Below, piece after piece: positions 34,265 to 44,033 of a DNA stretch of 64,000 nucleotides (position 1 is its first letter; every line of letters starts with the position of its first letter). The stretch covers positions 1-64,000 of the forward strand of contig NZ_CDCG01000044.1 of assembly GCF_000819845.1 (NCBI RefSeq), written 5' to 3'. This stretch comes from Aeromonas enteropelogenes (GTDB lineage Bacteria > Pseudomonadota > Gammaproteobacteria > Enterobacterales > Aeromonadaceae). The notes under the pieces were generated by a model. It searched no databases. It had not been told where the DNA came from and worked only from the letters and a program-made list of their open reading frames with translations. Made by a program: the position numbers and the translations under genes.

Positions 34265-34924
34265 GTGAAACTGTTGAACGATCTGTTTACCAATAACCGC
34301 GAGTGGGCCGAGCGGATCAAGGCCGAAGATCCCGATTTCTTCGCCACACTCTCCGCCCAGCAGGCGCCGGAATACCTCTGGATCGGCTGCTCCGACAGCC
34401 GGGTGCCGGCGAACCAGCTGATGGGACTGTTGCCGGGGGATGTGTTCGTCCATCGCAACGTCGCCAACCTGGTGGTGCACACCGACTTCAACTGTCTGTC
34501 CGTGCTGCAATATGCGGTCGAGGTGCTCAAGGTGAAGCACATCATCGTCTGCGGCCACTACGGCTGTGGTGGCGTCAAGGCGGCGATGCAGAACCAGGAG
34601 TTGGGGCTCATCGACAACTGGCTGCGCAACATCAAGGACGTCTACTTCAAATACAGCGAACAGCTCGATGCCATCGACGACGAGCATGAGCGCTTCGACT
34701 ATCTGTGCGAGCTGAACGTGGCCGAGCAGGTGGCCAACGTCTGCCATACCACCATCATCCAGAACGCCTGGCGCAAGGGTCAGGAGCTGGCGGTACATGG
34801 CTGGATCTACGGCATCAAGGACGGTTTGCTGCACGATCTCGATCTCTGCATCAGCGGTCCCGAGCAGATCCCGGACGTCTACCGCGCCTGGCCGGACATG
34901 CGTCCGCCGCACCGCCGCCGCTGA
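34265..34924 (+). CDS. can: Beta-class carbonic anhydrase
   Basis: 219 residues. The zinc ligands are Cys42, His98 and Cys101, and the Asp44-Arg46 dyad is present (CSDSR, CGHYGCGG). It interconverts CO2 and bicarbonate, needed for growth at low CO2. The sequence MKLLNDLFTNNREWAERIKAEDPDFF is close to E. coli Can. Its stop codon is only 10 nt before the hutC start, so readthrough into hutC is likely. Confidence 0.95.
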   Translation: MKLLNDLFTNNREWAERIKAEDPDFFATLSAQQAPEYLWIGCSDSRVPANQLMGLLPGDVFVHRNVANLVVHTDFNCLSVLQYAVEVLKVKHIIVCGHYGCGGVKAAMQNQELGLIDNWLRNIKDVYFKYSEQLDAIDDEHERFDYLCELNVAEQVANVCHTTIIQNAWRKGQELAVHGWIYGIKDGLLHDLDLCISGPEQIPDVYRAWPDMRPPHRRR

Positions 34925-34934
34925 GGATCCGACC

Positions 34935-35639
34935 TTGGCTCCAGCCCTCTACCTGCAGATAAAGCAACATATCCTGGACGGGATCCGCGAACGCCACTAT
35001 CAGGCGGGAGACAAGATCCCGACCGAGGCGGCCTTGTGCGATCAGTTCGGCGTCAGCCGGATGACGGTCAACAAGGCCCTGCGCGAGCTGACGGCCGAGG
35101 GGTGGCTGGTGCGCACCGCGGGATCCGGCAGCTTTGTGGCGGACAGGCGCACCGAGTCGCCACTGCTCGAGATCCGCAACATCGCGGACGAGATCACCGA
35201 GCGTGGTGCCCGCCACGGCAGCCGGGTGATCCGGCTGGAGCGGCAGAAGGCGGATGAGAAGGTGGCGGTGCAGCTTGGCCTTCGGGTCGGCGCCCCCATC
35301 TTCCACAGCCTGATCGTCCATCAGGCCGACGACGAGCCGCTGCAGCTCGAGGAGCGCTTCGTCGACGCCGAACGCCTGCCGGGCTACGGGGAGCAGGACT
35401 TCACCACCCTGACCCCCAACCATTACCTGATGCAGGTCTGCCCCCTCTCCGAGATGGAGCACGTAGTCGAGGCGGTGCAGCCGAGCGCCGGCGAGGCCGC
35501 CCTGTTGCAGGTGCGGGTCGATACTCCCTGCCTGCTGCTGCACCGGCGCACCTGGTCGGACGGCGTGCTGGTCTCCTATGCCCGCCTGCTGTCGCCGGGA
35601 TCCCGCTACAAACTGAGATCCAAGACACGGATCGAATAG
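34935..35639 (+). CDS. hutC: Histidine utilization repressor HutC
   Basis: 234 residues from a TTG start (GAGGATC about 6 nt upstream). A GntR/HutC winged HTH (LYLQIKQHILDGIRERHYQAGDKIPTEAALCDQFGVSRMTVNKALRELTAEGWLVRTAGSGSFVAD) precedes a UTRA effector domain (about 85-225) that binds urocanate in characterised homologues. It represses hut genes through TGTATATACA palindromes, three of which lie downstream. No ATG fits the HTH start, which supports the TTG. Confidence 0.93.
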   Translation: MAPALYLQIKQHILDGIRERHYQAGDKIPTEAALCDQFGVSRMTVNKALRELTAEGWLVRTAGSGSFVADRRTESPLLEIRNIADEITERGARHGSRVIRLERQKADEKVAVQLGLRVGAPIFHSLIVHQADDEPLQLEERFVDAERLPGYGEQDFTTLTPNHYLMQVCPLSEMEHVVEAVQPSAGEAALLQVRVDTPCLLLHRRTWSDGVLVSYARLLSPGSRYKLRSKTRIE

Positions 35640-35693
35640 AAGTTGTAACACAAAGGTAACTTTTCATTTCCTTCCTGCCATCGGGCGCTATAA

Positions 35694-35705
35694 ATGTATA
35701 TACAT
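35694..35705. promoter_or_regulatory. HutC operator upstream of the yjiH-like gene
   Basis: ATGTATATACAT, a perfect 12-bp palindrome with the HutC core TGTATATACA, lies 41 nt before the transporter start codon. Confidence 0.85.
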
Positions 35706-35746
35706 TTTGGCGTCCGGAGGACGCCCGTTCACTCAGGGAGGAAATC

Positions 35747-37069
35747 ATGGAACCGGAACACACTCTCGACTCGACCGCGCGTGGCGGCGCCGGTCTCAAG
35801 CTGTTGCTCACCAGCGTGCTCGGCATCGGCGCTTTCTTCGTGCCGTTCGAGCTGGCGGGGCGCAGCACCATACTGGTGGATCACCTGGCCGGCGCCCTGA
35901 TGGGGCAGCGACCCCTGGCCGTCGGTCTGATCCTGGCGTTGATCGCCTATGGCGCCGCTCGCCCCTTTTTTGACGGCCGCTGGCGTGGCCGCTTCATCGA
36001 CCGGCTGCTGACCCTGTTCAAGCTGCTCGGTCTTGCGTTGGCGCTGCTCTACGTGACAGGCACGGGGCCCGTCTGGCTGATGACGCCGGATCGTCTGCCC
36101 TTCCTGTTTGACAAGCTGGCCCTGTCGGTTGGCCTCATAGTCCCGCTCGGCGCCATGTTGCTCACCTTCCTGCTCGGTTTCGGCCTGCTCGAGTTCATCG
36201 GAGTGCTGATGCAGCCGGTAATGCGCCCTCTATGGCGCACCCCGGGCCACTCGGCCATTGACGCGGTGGCCTCCTTCGTCGGCAGCTACTCGGTGGGCCT
36301 GCTCATCACGGATCGGGTGTTTGCCGCCGGCAAGTACTCGGTGCGCGAGGCGGCCATCATCGCCACCGGTTTCTCCACCGTTTCGGCCGCCTTCATGATC
36401 ATAGTGGCCAAGACGCTCGGCCTGATGGAACACTGGAACTTCTACTTCTGGTCGACCCTGATCATAACCTTCCTCATCACCGCCATCCTGGCCCGGGTGC
36501 CGCCCATCAGCCGGCTGGACGACGCGGGGGAGGCCGAGGCGCCCCTGCCCGACGGCGTCAATCGCTGGCAGATGGCGCTGGCCACCGGGCTGGCCCAGAC
36601 CCGCGGTGCCGACCCCATCGGCCGCCAGCTGCTCGACAACCTGCGCGACGGCATCCGGATGGCGGCGGCCGTGGTGCCCACCATCCTCTCGGTGGGGCTG
36701 TTTGGCCTGCTGCTCGCCAAGTACACCCCCCTGTTCGACGTCATCGGCTGGCTGCTCTGGCCGCTGACCTGGCTGCTGCAGCTGGGGGAGCCCCTGGAGA
36801 CGGCGCGGGCCCTCGCCGCCGGCCTGGCCGAGATGTTCCTGCCGGCCATCCTGCTCAAGGAGGCGGATCTGCTGACCCGCTATGTGGCCGCCGTGGTGTC
36901 GGTGAGCACTGTGTTGTTCTTCTCCGCCTCCATCCCCTGCATCCTGGCCACCCGCATCCCAATCGGAGTGGGGCAGCTGCTGGTCATTTGGTTGCAGCGC
37001 ACTCTGCTCGGCATCCTGCTGGCTGCGCTGGCTGGTCGCCTTGGCCTTGCTCTGGGCTGGATAGGTTAA
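35747..37069 (+). CDS. YjiH-family membrane transporter of the hut cluster
   Basis: 440 residues with about ten membrane segments and a central Gate-type (nucleoside recognition) domain: SVGLIVPLGAMLLTFLLGFGLLEFIGVLMQPVMRPLW, AVASFVGSYSVGLLITDRVF. Its place between hutC and hutI, with its own HutC operator and a GGAGG ribosome binding site, makes histidine or urocanate uptake the natural guess. That role is inference; YjiH itself is uncharacterised. Confidence 0.85.
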   Translation: MEPEHTLDSTARGGAGLKLLLTSVLGIGAFFVPFELAGRSTILVDHLAGALMGQRPLAVGLILALIAYGAARPFFDGRWRGRFIDRLLTLFKLLGLALALLYVTGTGPVWLMTPDRLPFLFDKLALSVGLIVPLGAMLLTFLLGFGLLEFIGVLMQPVMRPLWRTPGHSAIDAVASFVGSYSVGLLITDRVFAAGKYSVREAAIIATGFSTVSAAFMIIVAKTLGLMEHWNFYFWSTLIITFLITAILARVPPISRLDDAGEAEAPLPDGVNRWQMALATGLAQTRGADPIGRQLLDNLRDGIRMAAAVVPTILSVGLFGLLLAKYTPLFDVIGWLLWPLTWLLQLGEPLETARALAAGLAEMFLPAILLKEADLLTRYVAAVVSVSTVLFFSASIPCILATRIPIGVGQLLVIWLQRTLLGILLAALAGRLGLALGWIG

Positions 37070-37070
37070 T

Positions 37071-37080
37071 TGTATATACA
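37071..37080. promoter_or_regulatory. HutC-type palindrome just after the transporter stop
   Basis: TGTATATACA begins 1 nt after the stop codon at 37069, upstream of the terminator at 37099. It is not at a promoter-like position for hutI (about 145 nt before its start), so it may work through looping or as an auxiliary site. Confidence 0.7.
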
Positions 37081-37098
37081 AAATAGCACGCTCGTTTT

Positions 37099-37126
37099 GC
37101 CCGCCTTGTGCGGGCTTTTTTCTTTT
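37099..37126 (+). terminator. Terminator after the yjiH-like gene
   Basis: A 6-bp GC stem GCCCGC, loop CTTGT, GCGGGC, then TTTTTTCTTTT. It separates the transporter transcript from hutIGUH. Confidence 0.88.
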
Positions 37127-37202
37127 CGGCCCTTGTGTTAAGCCTGTTACAGAAATGTGATGAAGGATCTTCCCTTTTCACCCACGATCGACTATACATA
37201 TT

Positions 37203-37212
37203 TGTATATACA
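37203..37212. promoter_or_regulatory. HutC operator upstream of hutIGUH
   Basis: TGTATATACA lies 13 nt before the hutI start codon and just after a TATACAT -10-like hexamer (about 37191). Bound repressor would cover the transcription start. Confidence 0.85.
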
Positions 37213-37225
37213 TTTGGAGTCTGGC

Positions 37226-38449
37226 ATGAACAAGGAACTGTTGGCCTGCGATCGGGTCTGGATCAACCTCATCCCCGCCACCATGAGCAATGGCTATGAC
37301 CTTCTGGGCCCCCACGCCCTCGGCGTGAAAGCGGGCCGGATCCACGCCCTGATCCCCATGAGCGAGCTGACCGGGCCCTTCCCCGAGAGCTGGCAGGATA
37401 TGAAGGGCCGCCTGGCGACCCCGGGTCTTATCGACTGCCACACCCATCTTATCTATGCCGGCAGCCGCGCCGCCGAGTTCGAGCAGCGGCTGCAGGGGGT
37501 CCCCTACAGCGAGATTGCCCGCCAGGGTGGCGGCATCCTCAGCACGGTGCGTGCCACCCGTGCGGCCAGCGAGGAGGAGCTGTTCACGCTTGCTGCCACC
37601 CGGCTCAAGAGCCTGCTGCGCGAAGGGGTCACCACGGTCGAGATCAAGTCCGGCTATGGTCTGACCCTGGAAGACGAGCTCAAGATGTTGCGAGTCGCGC
37701 GCCGCCTTGGCCGCGCCCTGCCGGTGCGGGTACGCACCACCTTGCTGGCGGCCCACGCCGTGCCGCCCGAGTTCGACGCGGATGGCTGGGTGGATCTCAT
37801 CTGCGACCAGCTGATCCCGATCGCTGCCGCCGAGGGGCTGGCCGACGCGGTCGACGTCTTCTGCGAGGGGATCGCCTTCAACTTGGCCCAGTGCGAGCGA
37901 GTCTTCGCCGCCGCCCGTGCCCACGGCCTGCCGGTCAAGGGGCACATGGAGCAGCTCTCCAACTTGGGCGGCAGCGCGCTCGCCGCCCGCTACCGCGCCC
38001 TCTCGGTGGATCACCTGGAACACCTGGATGCCGCCGGCATCGCCGCCCTGGCCGAGAGCGGCACGGTGGCGGTGCTGCTGCCCGGCGCCTTCTACTTCCT
38101 GCGCGACACCACCTTGCCGCCGGTGCAGGCGCTGCACGAGGCCGGCGTGCCCATCGCGGTCGCCTCCGACATCAACCCCGGCACTTCGCCGCTGGTCTCC
38201 CTGCGTCTGGCCATGAACATGGCCTGCACCCTGTTTCGTCTCACCCCGGAGGAGGCGCTGTGTGGCGTCACCCGTCACGGCGCCACGGCGCTTGGCGAAG
38301 CAGGGCTGGGTCAGCTCCAGGTAGGCATGGAGGCCGACTTCCTGGTTTGGTCGTGCGCCCACCCGGCCGAGCTGGCCTATCAGGTCGGCGTCGACCAGCT
38401 GGTGGCACGGGTCGTGAAAGGACAGGAAACCCTGGGAGGTCTGGCATGA
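37226..38449 (+). CDS. hutI: Imidazolonepropionase
   Basis: 407 residues. A metal-dependent amidohydrolase with the family metal site [12 protein letters not shown] and later His/Asp ligands ([28 protein letters not shown]). It hydrolyses 4-imidazolone-5-propanoate to N-formimidoyl-L-glutamate, the third step of histidine degradation. The start at 37226 has GGAG 6 nt upstream. First gene of hutIGUH; its stop overlaps the hutG start (ATGA). Confidence 0.97.
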   Translation: MNKELLACDRVWINLIPATMSNGYDLLGPHALGVKAGRIHALIPMSELTGPFPESWQDMKGRLATPGLIDCHTHLIYAGSRAAEFEQRLQGVPYSEIARQGGGILSTVRATRAASEEELFTLAATRLKSLLREGVTTVEIKSGYGLTLEDELKMLRVARRLGRALPVRVRTTLLAAHAVPPEFDADGWVDLICDQLIPIAAAEGLADAVDVFCEGIAFNLAQCERVFAAARAHGLPVKGHMEQLSNLGGSALAARYRALSVDHLEHLDAAGIAALAESGTVAVLLPGAFYFLRDTTLPPVQALHEAGVPIAVASDINPGTSPLVSLRLAMNMACTLFRLTPEEALCGVTRHGATALGEAGLGQLQVGMEADFLVWSCAHPAELAYQVGVDQLVARVVKGQETLGGLA

Positions 38450-39390
38450 GCGAGATGCAGGTATGGCAGGGTCGTCAGGACCCGGAAGACGGCGCCCTGG
38501 CCCTGCGTTGGCACGACAAAGTTCTGCCTTGGCAAGAGGCGCAGCCCTGGCAGGCGCAGGACGAGGCGCCCGGCGTGGTGCTGCTCGGCTTTGCCTGTGA
38601 CGAGGGGGTGCGCCGCAACAAGGGGCGGGTCGGCGCCGCCGGCGCGCCGCTGGCGATCCGCAAGCTGCTCGCCAGCACCGCCTGGCACCTGAGTCAGCCC
38701 GTCTACGACGGTGGCGACGTGCGCTGCGAGGACGGGGATCTCGATGCCGCCCACGGCCGGCTGGCCGAGCGGGTCGCCGCGGCCCTGGAGCAGGGCCACT
38801 TCCCGCTGGTGCTGGGGGGCGGCCACGAGGTGGCCTTCGGCAGCTGGAGTGGCCTCAACCGCCATCTTGATGGCAAGGGCAGTATGGGCATCATCAACCT
38901 GGACGCCCACTTCGACCTGCGCATGAAACAGGAACAGGCGAGTTCCGGCACCCCCTTCTTCCAGATCGCCGAGCAGTGCGCGGCGCAAGGCTCGCCCTTT
39001 ATCTATGCCTGCCTCGGGGTGGCCGAGACGGCCAATACCGCGGCTCTTTTTGCCAGAGCGCAAACGTTGGGGGTGTGGCACGTGCTGGATGAGGCCATGA
39101 CCCAGAGCGAGCTGCCTGTCCTGCTGGCGGGGCTGGATGCCTTTATCGCCCGCTGCGATCACCTCTATCTCACCATCGATCTCGACGTGCTGCCCGCCGC
39201 CGTCATGCCGGGGGTGAGCGCCCCTGCCGCCCGCGGCGTGGAGTTGGCGGTCATCGAACCGCTCATCGCCCATATCCGGGCCAGCGGCAAGCTCAGGCTC
39301 GCCGATCTGGCCGAGTACAACCCGAACCTGGATCTCGACAGCTGCAGCGCCCGCGTGGCGGCCCGTCTGGTCCACCAGTTAACCAAGTAG
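38446..39390 (+). CDS. hutG: Formimidoylglutamase
   Basis: 314 residues of the arginase/ureohydrolase family. The di-manganese ligands are visible in [16 protein letters not shown] and [14 protein letters not shown]. It hydrolyses N-formimidoyl-glutamate to glutamate and formamide, so this organism uses the four-step hut route without hutF. A good ribosome binding site (GGGAGG) lies in the end of hutI. Confidence 0.96.
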   Translation: MSEMQVWQGRQDPEDGALALRWHDKVLPWQEAQPWQAQDEAPGVVLLGFACDEGVRRNKGRVGAAGAPLAIRKLLASTAWHLSQPVYDGGDVRCEDGDLDAAHGRLAERVAAALEQGHFPLVLGGGHEVAFGSWSGLNRHLDGKGSMGIINLDAHFDLRMKQEQASSGTPFFQIAEQCAAQGSPFIYACLGVAETANTAALFARAQTLGVWHVLDEAMTQSELPVLLAGLDAFIARCDHLYLTIDLDVLPAAVMPGVSAPAARGVELAVIEPLIAHIRASGKLRLADLAEYNPNLDLDSCSARVAARLVHQLTK

Positions 39391-39418
39391 TGACCGAATC
39401 CATACACAAGGAGTGTCT

Positions 39419-41149
39419 ATGTCCCTGCAACACCAGGATCCCCGCTCTGATTCCAGAACGGACCCGAGCCGCGTGATCCGCGCCCCGCACGGCAGCAAAC
39501 TGACCGCCAAGAGCTGGCTCACCGAAGCGCCCCTGCGCATGTTGATGAACAACCTGGATCCGGACGTGGCGGAGCATCCCCAGTCTCTGGTGGTGTACGG
39601 TGGCATCGGCCGCGCCGCTCGCAACTGGGCCTGCTACGACAAGATCGTCGAGGTGCTGACTCGCCTCGAGGACGACCAGACCCTGCTGGTGCAGTCGGGC
39701 AAGCCGGCGGGGGTGTTCCAGACCCACAAGGACGCCCCGCGGGTGCTGATCGCCAACTCCAACCTGGTACCGCACTGGGCCAACTGGGAGCACTTCAACG
39801 AGCTCGATAAGAAGGGCTTGATGATGTACGGCCAGATGACCGCCGGCTCCTGGATCTACATCGGCACCCAGGGCATAGTGCAGGGCACCTACGAGACCTT
39901 CTTCGCGGTGGCCAACCAGCACTTCAACGGCGAGCCGAAGGGGCGCTGGATCCTGACCGGGGGCCTCGGCGGCATGGGCGGCGCCCAGCCCCTGGCGGCC
40001 ACCATGGCCGGCTTCTCCATGATCGCCGTGGAGTGCGACGAGACTCGCATCGATTTCCGCCTGCGCACCCGCTACGTCGACAAGAAGGCCCACACCCTGG
40101 ATGAGGCGCTGGCCATGGTCGAAGAGGCGAAGCAGAGCGGCAGCGCTGTCTCGGTCGGCCTGCTCGGCAACGCCGCCGACGTGTTCGCAGAATTGGTGGC
40201 CCGTGGCATCACCCCGGACGTGGTGACCGACCAGACCTCCGCCCACGACCCGATCCACGGCTACCTGCCCCAGGGCTGGAGCGTGGCCCAGTGGCGCGAC
40301 CTGCAACAGAGCGCGCCGCAAGAGGTTAACGTGGCCGCTCGCCGCTCCATGGCGCGCCAGGTCGAGGCCATGCTGGCCCTGCAGGCCCGCGGCGCCGCCA
40401 CGCTCGACTATGGGAATAACATCCGCCAGATGGCGCTGGAGGAGGGGGTCGAGCACGCCTTCGACTTCCCCGGCTTCGTCCCGGCCTATATCCGTCCGCT
40501 GTTCTGCCAGGGAATCGGCCCGTTCCGCTGGGTGGCCCTCTCCGGCGATCCGGAAGATATCTACAAGACCGATCAGAAGGTCAAGGAGCTGATCCCGGAC
40601 GATCCCCACCTGCACAACTGGCTCGACATGGCCCGTGAGCGCATCGCCTTCCAGGGCCTGCCGGCACGGATCTGCTGGGTCGGCCTGAAAGATCGGGTAC
40701 GTCTGGGACTGGCCTTCAACGAGATGGTGAGAAACGGTGAACTGAAAGCCCCCATCGTCATCGGCCGCGACCACCTGGATTCGGGCTCGGTGGCGAGCCC
40801 GAACCGCGAGACCGAGTCCATGATGGACGGCTCCGACGCCGTCTCCGACTGGCCGCTGCTCAACGCCCTGCTCAACACAGCAGGCGGCGCGACCTGGGTG
40901 TCGCTGCACCACGGTGGCGGGGTCGGCATGGGCTTCTCCCAGCACTCCGGTGTGGTGATCGTCTGTGACGGTAGCGATGATGCGGCTCGCCGCGTCGGCC
41001 GGGTGCTGCGCAACGACCCGGGTACCGGGGTGATGCGTCACGCCGACGCCGGTTACGAGATTGCCATCGAATGTGCCCGCGAGCAGGGGCTGGATCTGCC
41101 GATGATCGACGGCGCCGACGGCGTCAAGAAGGTGAACCAAGATGTTTGA
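39419..41149 (+). CDS. hutU: Urocanate hydratase
   Basis: 576 residues. The NAD-binding loop ([18 protein letters not shown]) and the C-terminal [22 protein letters not shown] are urocanase hallmarks; NAD+ acts as an electrophile rather than a redox cofactor. It converts urocanate to imidazolonepropionate. The ATG at 39419 has AAGGAG 5-6 nt upstream, and a GTG two codons earlier is less likely. The end overlaps hutH by 8 nt. Confidence 0.97.
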   Translation: MSLQHQDPRSDSRTDPSRVIRAPHGSKLTAKSWLTEAPLRMLMNNLDPDVAEHPQSLVVYGGIGRAARNWACYDKIVEVLTRLEDDQTLLVQSGKPAGVFQTHKDAPRVLIANSNLVPHWANWEHFNELDKKGLMMYGQMTAGSWIYIGTQGIVQGTYETFFAVANQHFNGEPKGRWILTGGLGGMGGAQPLAATMAGFSMIAVECDETRIDFRLRTRYVDKKAHTLDEALAMVEEAKQSGSAVSVGLLGNAADVFAELVARGITPDVVTDQTSAHDPIHGYLPQGWSVAQWRDLQQSAPQEVNVAARRSMARQVEAMLALQARGAATLDYGNNIRQMALEEGVEHAFDFPGFVPAYIRPLFCQGIGPFRWVALSGDPEDIYKTDQKVKELIPDDPHLHNWLDMARERIAFQGLPARICWVGLKDRVRLGLAFNEMVRNGELKAPIVIGRDHLDSGSVASPNRETESMMDGSDAVSDWPLLNALLNTAGGATWVSLHHGGGVGMGFSQHSGVVIVCDGSDDAARRVGRVLRNDPGTGVMRHADAGYEIAIECAREQGLDLPMIDGADGVKKVNQDV

Positions 41150-42674
41150 ACTGACCATTACCCCGGGCGAGCTGGATCTCGCCACCCTGCGCCGCGTCAG
41201 CCGTGAGCCGGTCCACCTCTCCCTGAACCCGGCCGCCCTGCCGGCGATCCAGGCTTCCGCCGACACCGTCTCCCGGGTGATCGAACAGGGCCGCGTGGTG
41301 TACGGCATCAACACCGGCTTTGGTCTTCTGGCCAACACCCGGATCCCGGTGGATCAGCTCGACGAGCTGCAGCGCTCCATCGTGCTCTCCCATGCCGCCG
41401 GCATCGGCGAGTACATGTCCGACGCCACCGTGCGCCTGATGATGGTGCTCAAACTCAACTCGCTCGCCCGTGGCTTCTCCGGCATCCGCCCCCTGGTGCT
41501 CGAGGCCCTGATGAAGCTGGTCAACGCCGGCGTCTATCCCCTGGTGCCGAAGAAGGGCTCCGTCGGTGCCTCCGGCGACCTGGCTCCCCTGGCCCATATG
41601 AGCTGCCTGTTGATCGGTGAAGGCAAGGCCCGCCACGACGGGCGCGAGATCGCCGCGGCAGAGGCCCTGCGCATCGCCGGGCTTGAGCCCATCGCCCTGG
41701 CGCCGAAAGAGGGACTGGCCCTGCTTAACGGCACCCAGGCGAGCACCGCCTTTGCCCTGGAGGGGCTGTTCCACGCCGAGGATCTGTTCGCCGGTGCCAC
41801 CGTCATCGGCGCCATGAGCGTCGAGGCGGCGCTGGGCAGCCGCCGTCCGTTCGATGCCCGCATCCACGCGGTGCGCGGCCAGCGCGGGCAAGAAGACGCG
41901 GCCACCTGCTACCGCCACCTGCTCGGGGATCTCAGCGAGATCGGCATGTCCCACCACAACTGCGAGAAGGTGCAGGATCCCTACTCCCTGCGCTGCCAGC
42001 CCCAGGTGATGGGCGCCTGCCTGACCCAGATCCGCCAGGCCGCCGAGGTACTGGTGTGCGAGGCCAACTCGGTCTCCGACAACCCCTTGGTGTTTGCCGA
42101 TGACGAGGAGATCATTTCCGGTGGCAACTTCCACGCAGAACCCGTGGCTTTCGCCGCCGACAACCTGGCGCTGGCCATCGCCGAGATCGGCTCCCTGTCC
42201 GAGCGTCGCATGGCCCTGCTCATCGACTCGCGCATGTCGGGCCTCCCCCCCTTCCTGGTCAACAATGGGGGCGTGAATTCCGGCTTTATGATCGCCCAGG
42301 TCACCTCGGCGGCGCTCGCCTCCGAGAACAAGACCCTGGCCCACCCGGCCTCGGTGGACAGCCTGCCCACCTCCGCCAACCAGGAAGACCACGTCTCCAT
42401 GGCCACCTTCGCCGGTCGCCGGCTGGCGGACATGGCCGAGAATACCCGCGGCATCCTGGCGGTCGAGCTGCTGGCTGCCGCCCAGGGGCTGGATTTCCGT
42501 GCCCCGCTGCGCGCCAGTGAAGGGGTGGAAGCGGCCAAGGGACGCCTGCGCGCCCACGTGCCCTTCTACGACAAGGACAGGTACTTCGCCCCGGACATCG
42601 AGGCGGCGGCGAGCCTGCTTGGCACCGCCAGCTACAACGATCTGCTGCCGGCCGGCATGTTGCCCAGCCTCTAA
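41142..42674 (+). CDS. hutH: Histidine ammonia-lyase
   Basis: 510 residues. The autocatalytic MIO cofactor triad Ala143-Ser144-Gly145 is present in [12 protein letters not shown]. Family motifs such as [10 protein letters not shown] and [11 protein letters not shown] are conserved. It removes ammonia from L-histidine to give urocanate, the inducer sensed by HutC. The last gene of the operon, followed by a strong terminator. Confidence 0.97.
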   Translation: MFELTITPGELDLATLRRVSREPVHLSLNPAALPAIQASADTVSRVIEQGRVVYGINTGFGLLANTRIPVDQLDELQRSIVLSHAAGIGEYMSDATVRLMMVLKLNSLARGFSGIRPLVLEALMKLVNAGVYPLVPKKGSVGASGDLAPLAHMSCLLIGEGKARHDGREIAAAEALRIAGLEPIALAPKEGLALLNGTQASTAFALEGLFHAEDLFAGATVIGAMSVEAALGSRRPFDARIHAVRGQRGQEDAATCYRHLLGDLSEIGMSHHNCEKVQDPYSLRCQPQVMGACLTQIRQAAEVLVCEANSVSDNPLVFADDEEIISGGNFHAEPVAFAADNLALAIAEIGSLSERRMALLIDSRMSGLPPFLVNNGGVNSGFMIAQVTSAALASENKTLAHPASVDSLPTSANQEDHVSMATFAGRRLADMAENTRGILAVELLAAAQGLDFRAPLRASEGVEAAKGRLRAHVPFYDKDRYFAPDIEAAASLLGTASYNDLLPAGMLPSL

Positions 42675-42695
42675 GCGGTCACTCCGCTCATAACA

Positions 42696-42722
42696 AAAGA
42701 CCGCCTATCGGGCGGTCTTTTT
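42696..42722 (+). terminator. hut operon terminator
   Basis: A 10-bp stem AAAGACCGCC, loop TATCG, GGCGGTCTTT, with a T-run continuing. It serves hutIGUH and, with A-rich flanks, possibly the convergent chaA too. Confidence 0.92.
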
Positions 42723-42740
42723 CATATCCGGGGCACGGTG

Positions 42741-43838
42741 TCAGCTGTGCTCGAACATCAGAAACAGATAAACCACGAACAGCACCAGGTGGGTAGCCCC
42801 GTGCAGGGCGTGGGTGCGGCCGCTGCTGAAGGTGACCTTGCACACCATCAGGGTGGTGACCAGCAGCACCATATCGGCAGGGGCGAGCCCCAGGCGCACC
42901 TCCTGTCCCATCAGGGAACCAATAAAGAGCACGGCCGGCACTGTGAGGGCGATGGTGGCCAGCACGGAACCGAAATAGAGGTTCATGGCCCGTTGCAGTT
43001 GGTTGTTGAAGGCCGCCTTGATGGCGCCCACCGCCTCGGGGGCCAGCACGATACAGGCGACGATGAAGCCGCCCAATGCCGCCGGGGCCTCCATCACCTG
43101 TACCCCGTGGTTGATGGGGATGGCCAGCGTCTTGGCCAGCAGGATCACCACCACCAGGTAGGCCAGCAGCAGCAGGGTGTGGTAGACGTTGCTCTTCAGC
43201 GGGCCATGGTGCTCCTCGTGATCCGCGTGGTCGCCATCGACGAAGAAGTGGCTGTGGCTGCGGGTCTGGATCAGCAGAAAGACCCCGTAGAGCAGCACGG
43301 AGACGATGATCAGCATCCAGGACATGGCGCGTGACAGACTGCCGGCGTTGCCTCCCTCGGTGAAGTTGGGCAGCACCAGGCAGAGCAGGGCCAGAGGAAT
43401 GATGGCCACCAGATAGGATTTGATTCCGTCCAGATTGAAGTTCTGGGTGTGGTAGCGCCAGCCGCCAAACAGCAGGGTGAAGCCCACCAGACCGTTGGTC
43501 ACCAGCATCACCACCGCAAACATGGTGTCGCGGGCCATGGTGGGGTTGGGTTCACCGGTCAGCATCACCGAGGAGATCATCACCACCTCCAGCGATATGA
43601 CCGACAGAGTCAGGATCAGGGTACCGAAGGGCTCGCCAAGCTTGATGGCGAGGGCATCGGAGTGGCGCACCACGGAGAAGATGGCCCAGGTGACGACGGC
43701 CAGCAGCCCCAGTGACACCGGCAGATAGAGCCCGAGCGGCGTTGTCTCTGTCAGCAGGTCGCTGCCTGCCGTCTTGAAAAAGAGCAGGGTCAGCAGGCCG
43801 ACGGGCAGGGCAATCTCTTGCCGGATAAATGACTTCAT
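42741..43838 (-). CDS. chaA: Calcium/sodium:proton antiporter ChaA (CaCA family)
   Basis: 365 residues with about eleven membrane segments. The two alpha repeats contain the ion-binding glutamates: GTLILTLSVISLEVVMISSVM and GGFIVACIVLAPEAVGAIKAA. A His/Asp-rich cytosolic loop (HSHFFVDGDHADHEEHHGP) lies between the halves and may sense metal. It exports Na+, K+ or Ca2+ at alkaline pH. The ATG at 43838 has GAGGA upstream; a TTG two codons earlier is less likely. Confidence 0.9.
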   Translation of the reverse strand: MKSFIRQEIALPVGLLTLLFFKTAGSDLLTETTPLGLYLPVSLGLLAVVTWAIFSVVRHSDALAIKLGEPFGTLILTLSVISLEVVMISSVMLTGEPNPTMARDTMFAVVMLVTNGLVGFTLLFGGWRYHTQNFNLDGIKSYLVAIIPLALLCLVLPNFTEGGNAGSLSRAMSWMLIIVSVLLYGVFLLIQTRSHSHFFVDGDHADHEEHHGPLKSNVYHTLLLLAYLVVVILLAKTLAIPINHGVQVMEAPAALGGFIVACIVLAPEAVGAIKAAFNNQLQRAMNLYFGSVLATIALTVPAVLFIGSLMGQEVRLGLAPADMVLLVTTLMVCKVTFSSGRTHALHGATHLVLFVVYLFLMFEHS

Positions 43839-43883
43839 GGGCAAGGGTCCTCTTGCGGGGGGTCGTATGACCGGGGAAACAGG

Positions 43884-43904
43884 CGCGCAACGGCCGGTTG
43901 CGCG
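43884..43904 (-). promoter_or_regulatory. GC-rich stem-loop in the chaA upstream region
   Basis: CGCGCAAC / GTTGCGCG, an 8-bp perfect stem with a 5-nt loop, lies 46 nt before the chaA start. It may be a leader hairpin. The rest of this 195-nt gap, up to the EAL gene stop, shows nothing clear. Confidence 0.4.
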
Positions 43905-44033
43905 TGAGTTGGCCCGGTATGATAAAGGCTGTCCGTCACTGGAGCGGGATCATTTTGTTGCGAAATGTAACTGTGTGGAGTGAAGAGGGAAGAGTGGCTC
44001 GCGGTGCGGAGGCCACGAGCCGACGAAGAAGGA

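Noticed and set aside
34797..34934. An N-terminal extension of hutC inside can
   Set aside because: It is the out-of-frame reading of the carbonic anhydrase gene; the GntR helix-turn-helix begins right after the TTG at 34935.
37891..39390. A 499-codon frame reading into hutG, extending upstream over hutI
   Set aside because: Only the part from 38446 is real (hutG); the upstream 185 codons are an Arg/Gly/Ala-rich shadow of hutI.
39293..41338. A 681-codon open frame antisense to hutU
   Set aside because: Shadow of urocanase codon bias; it has no recognisable domain and lies wholly over real genes.
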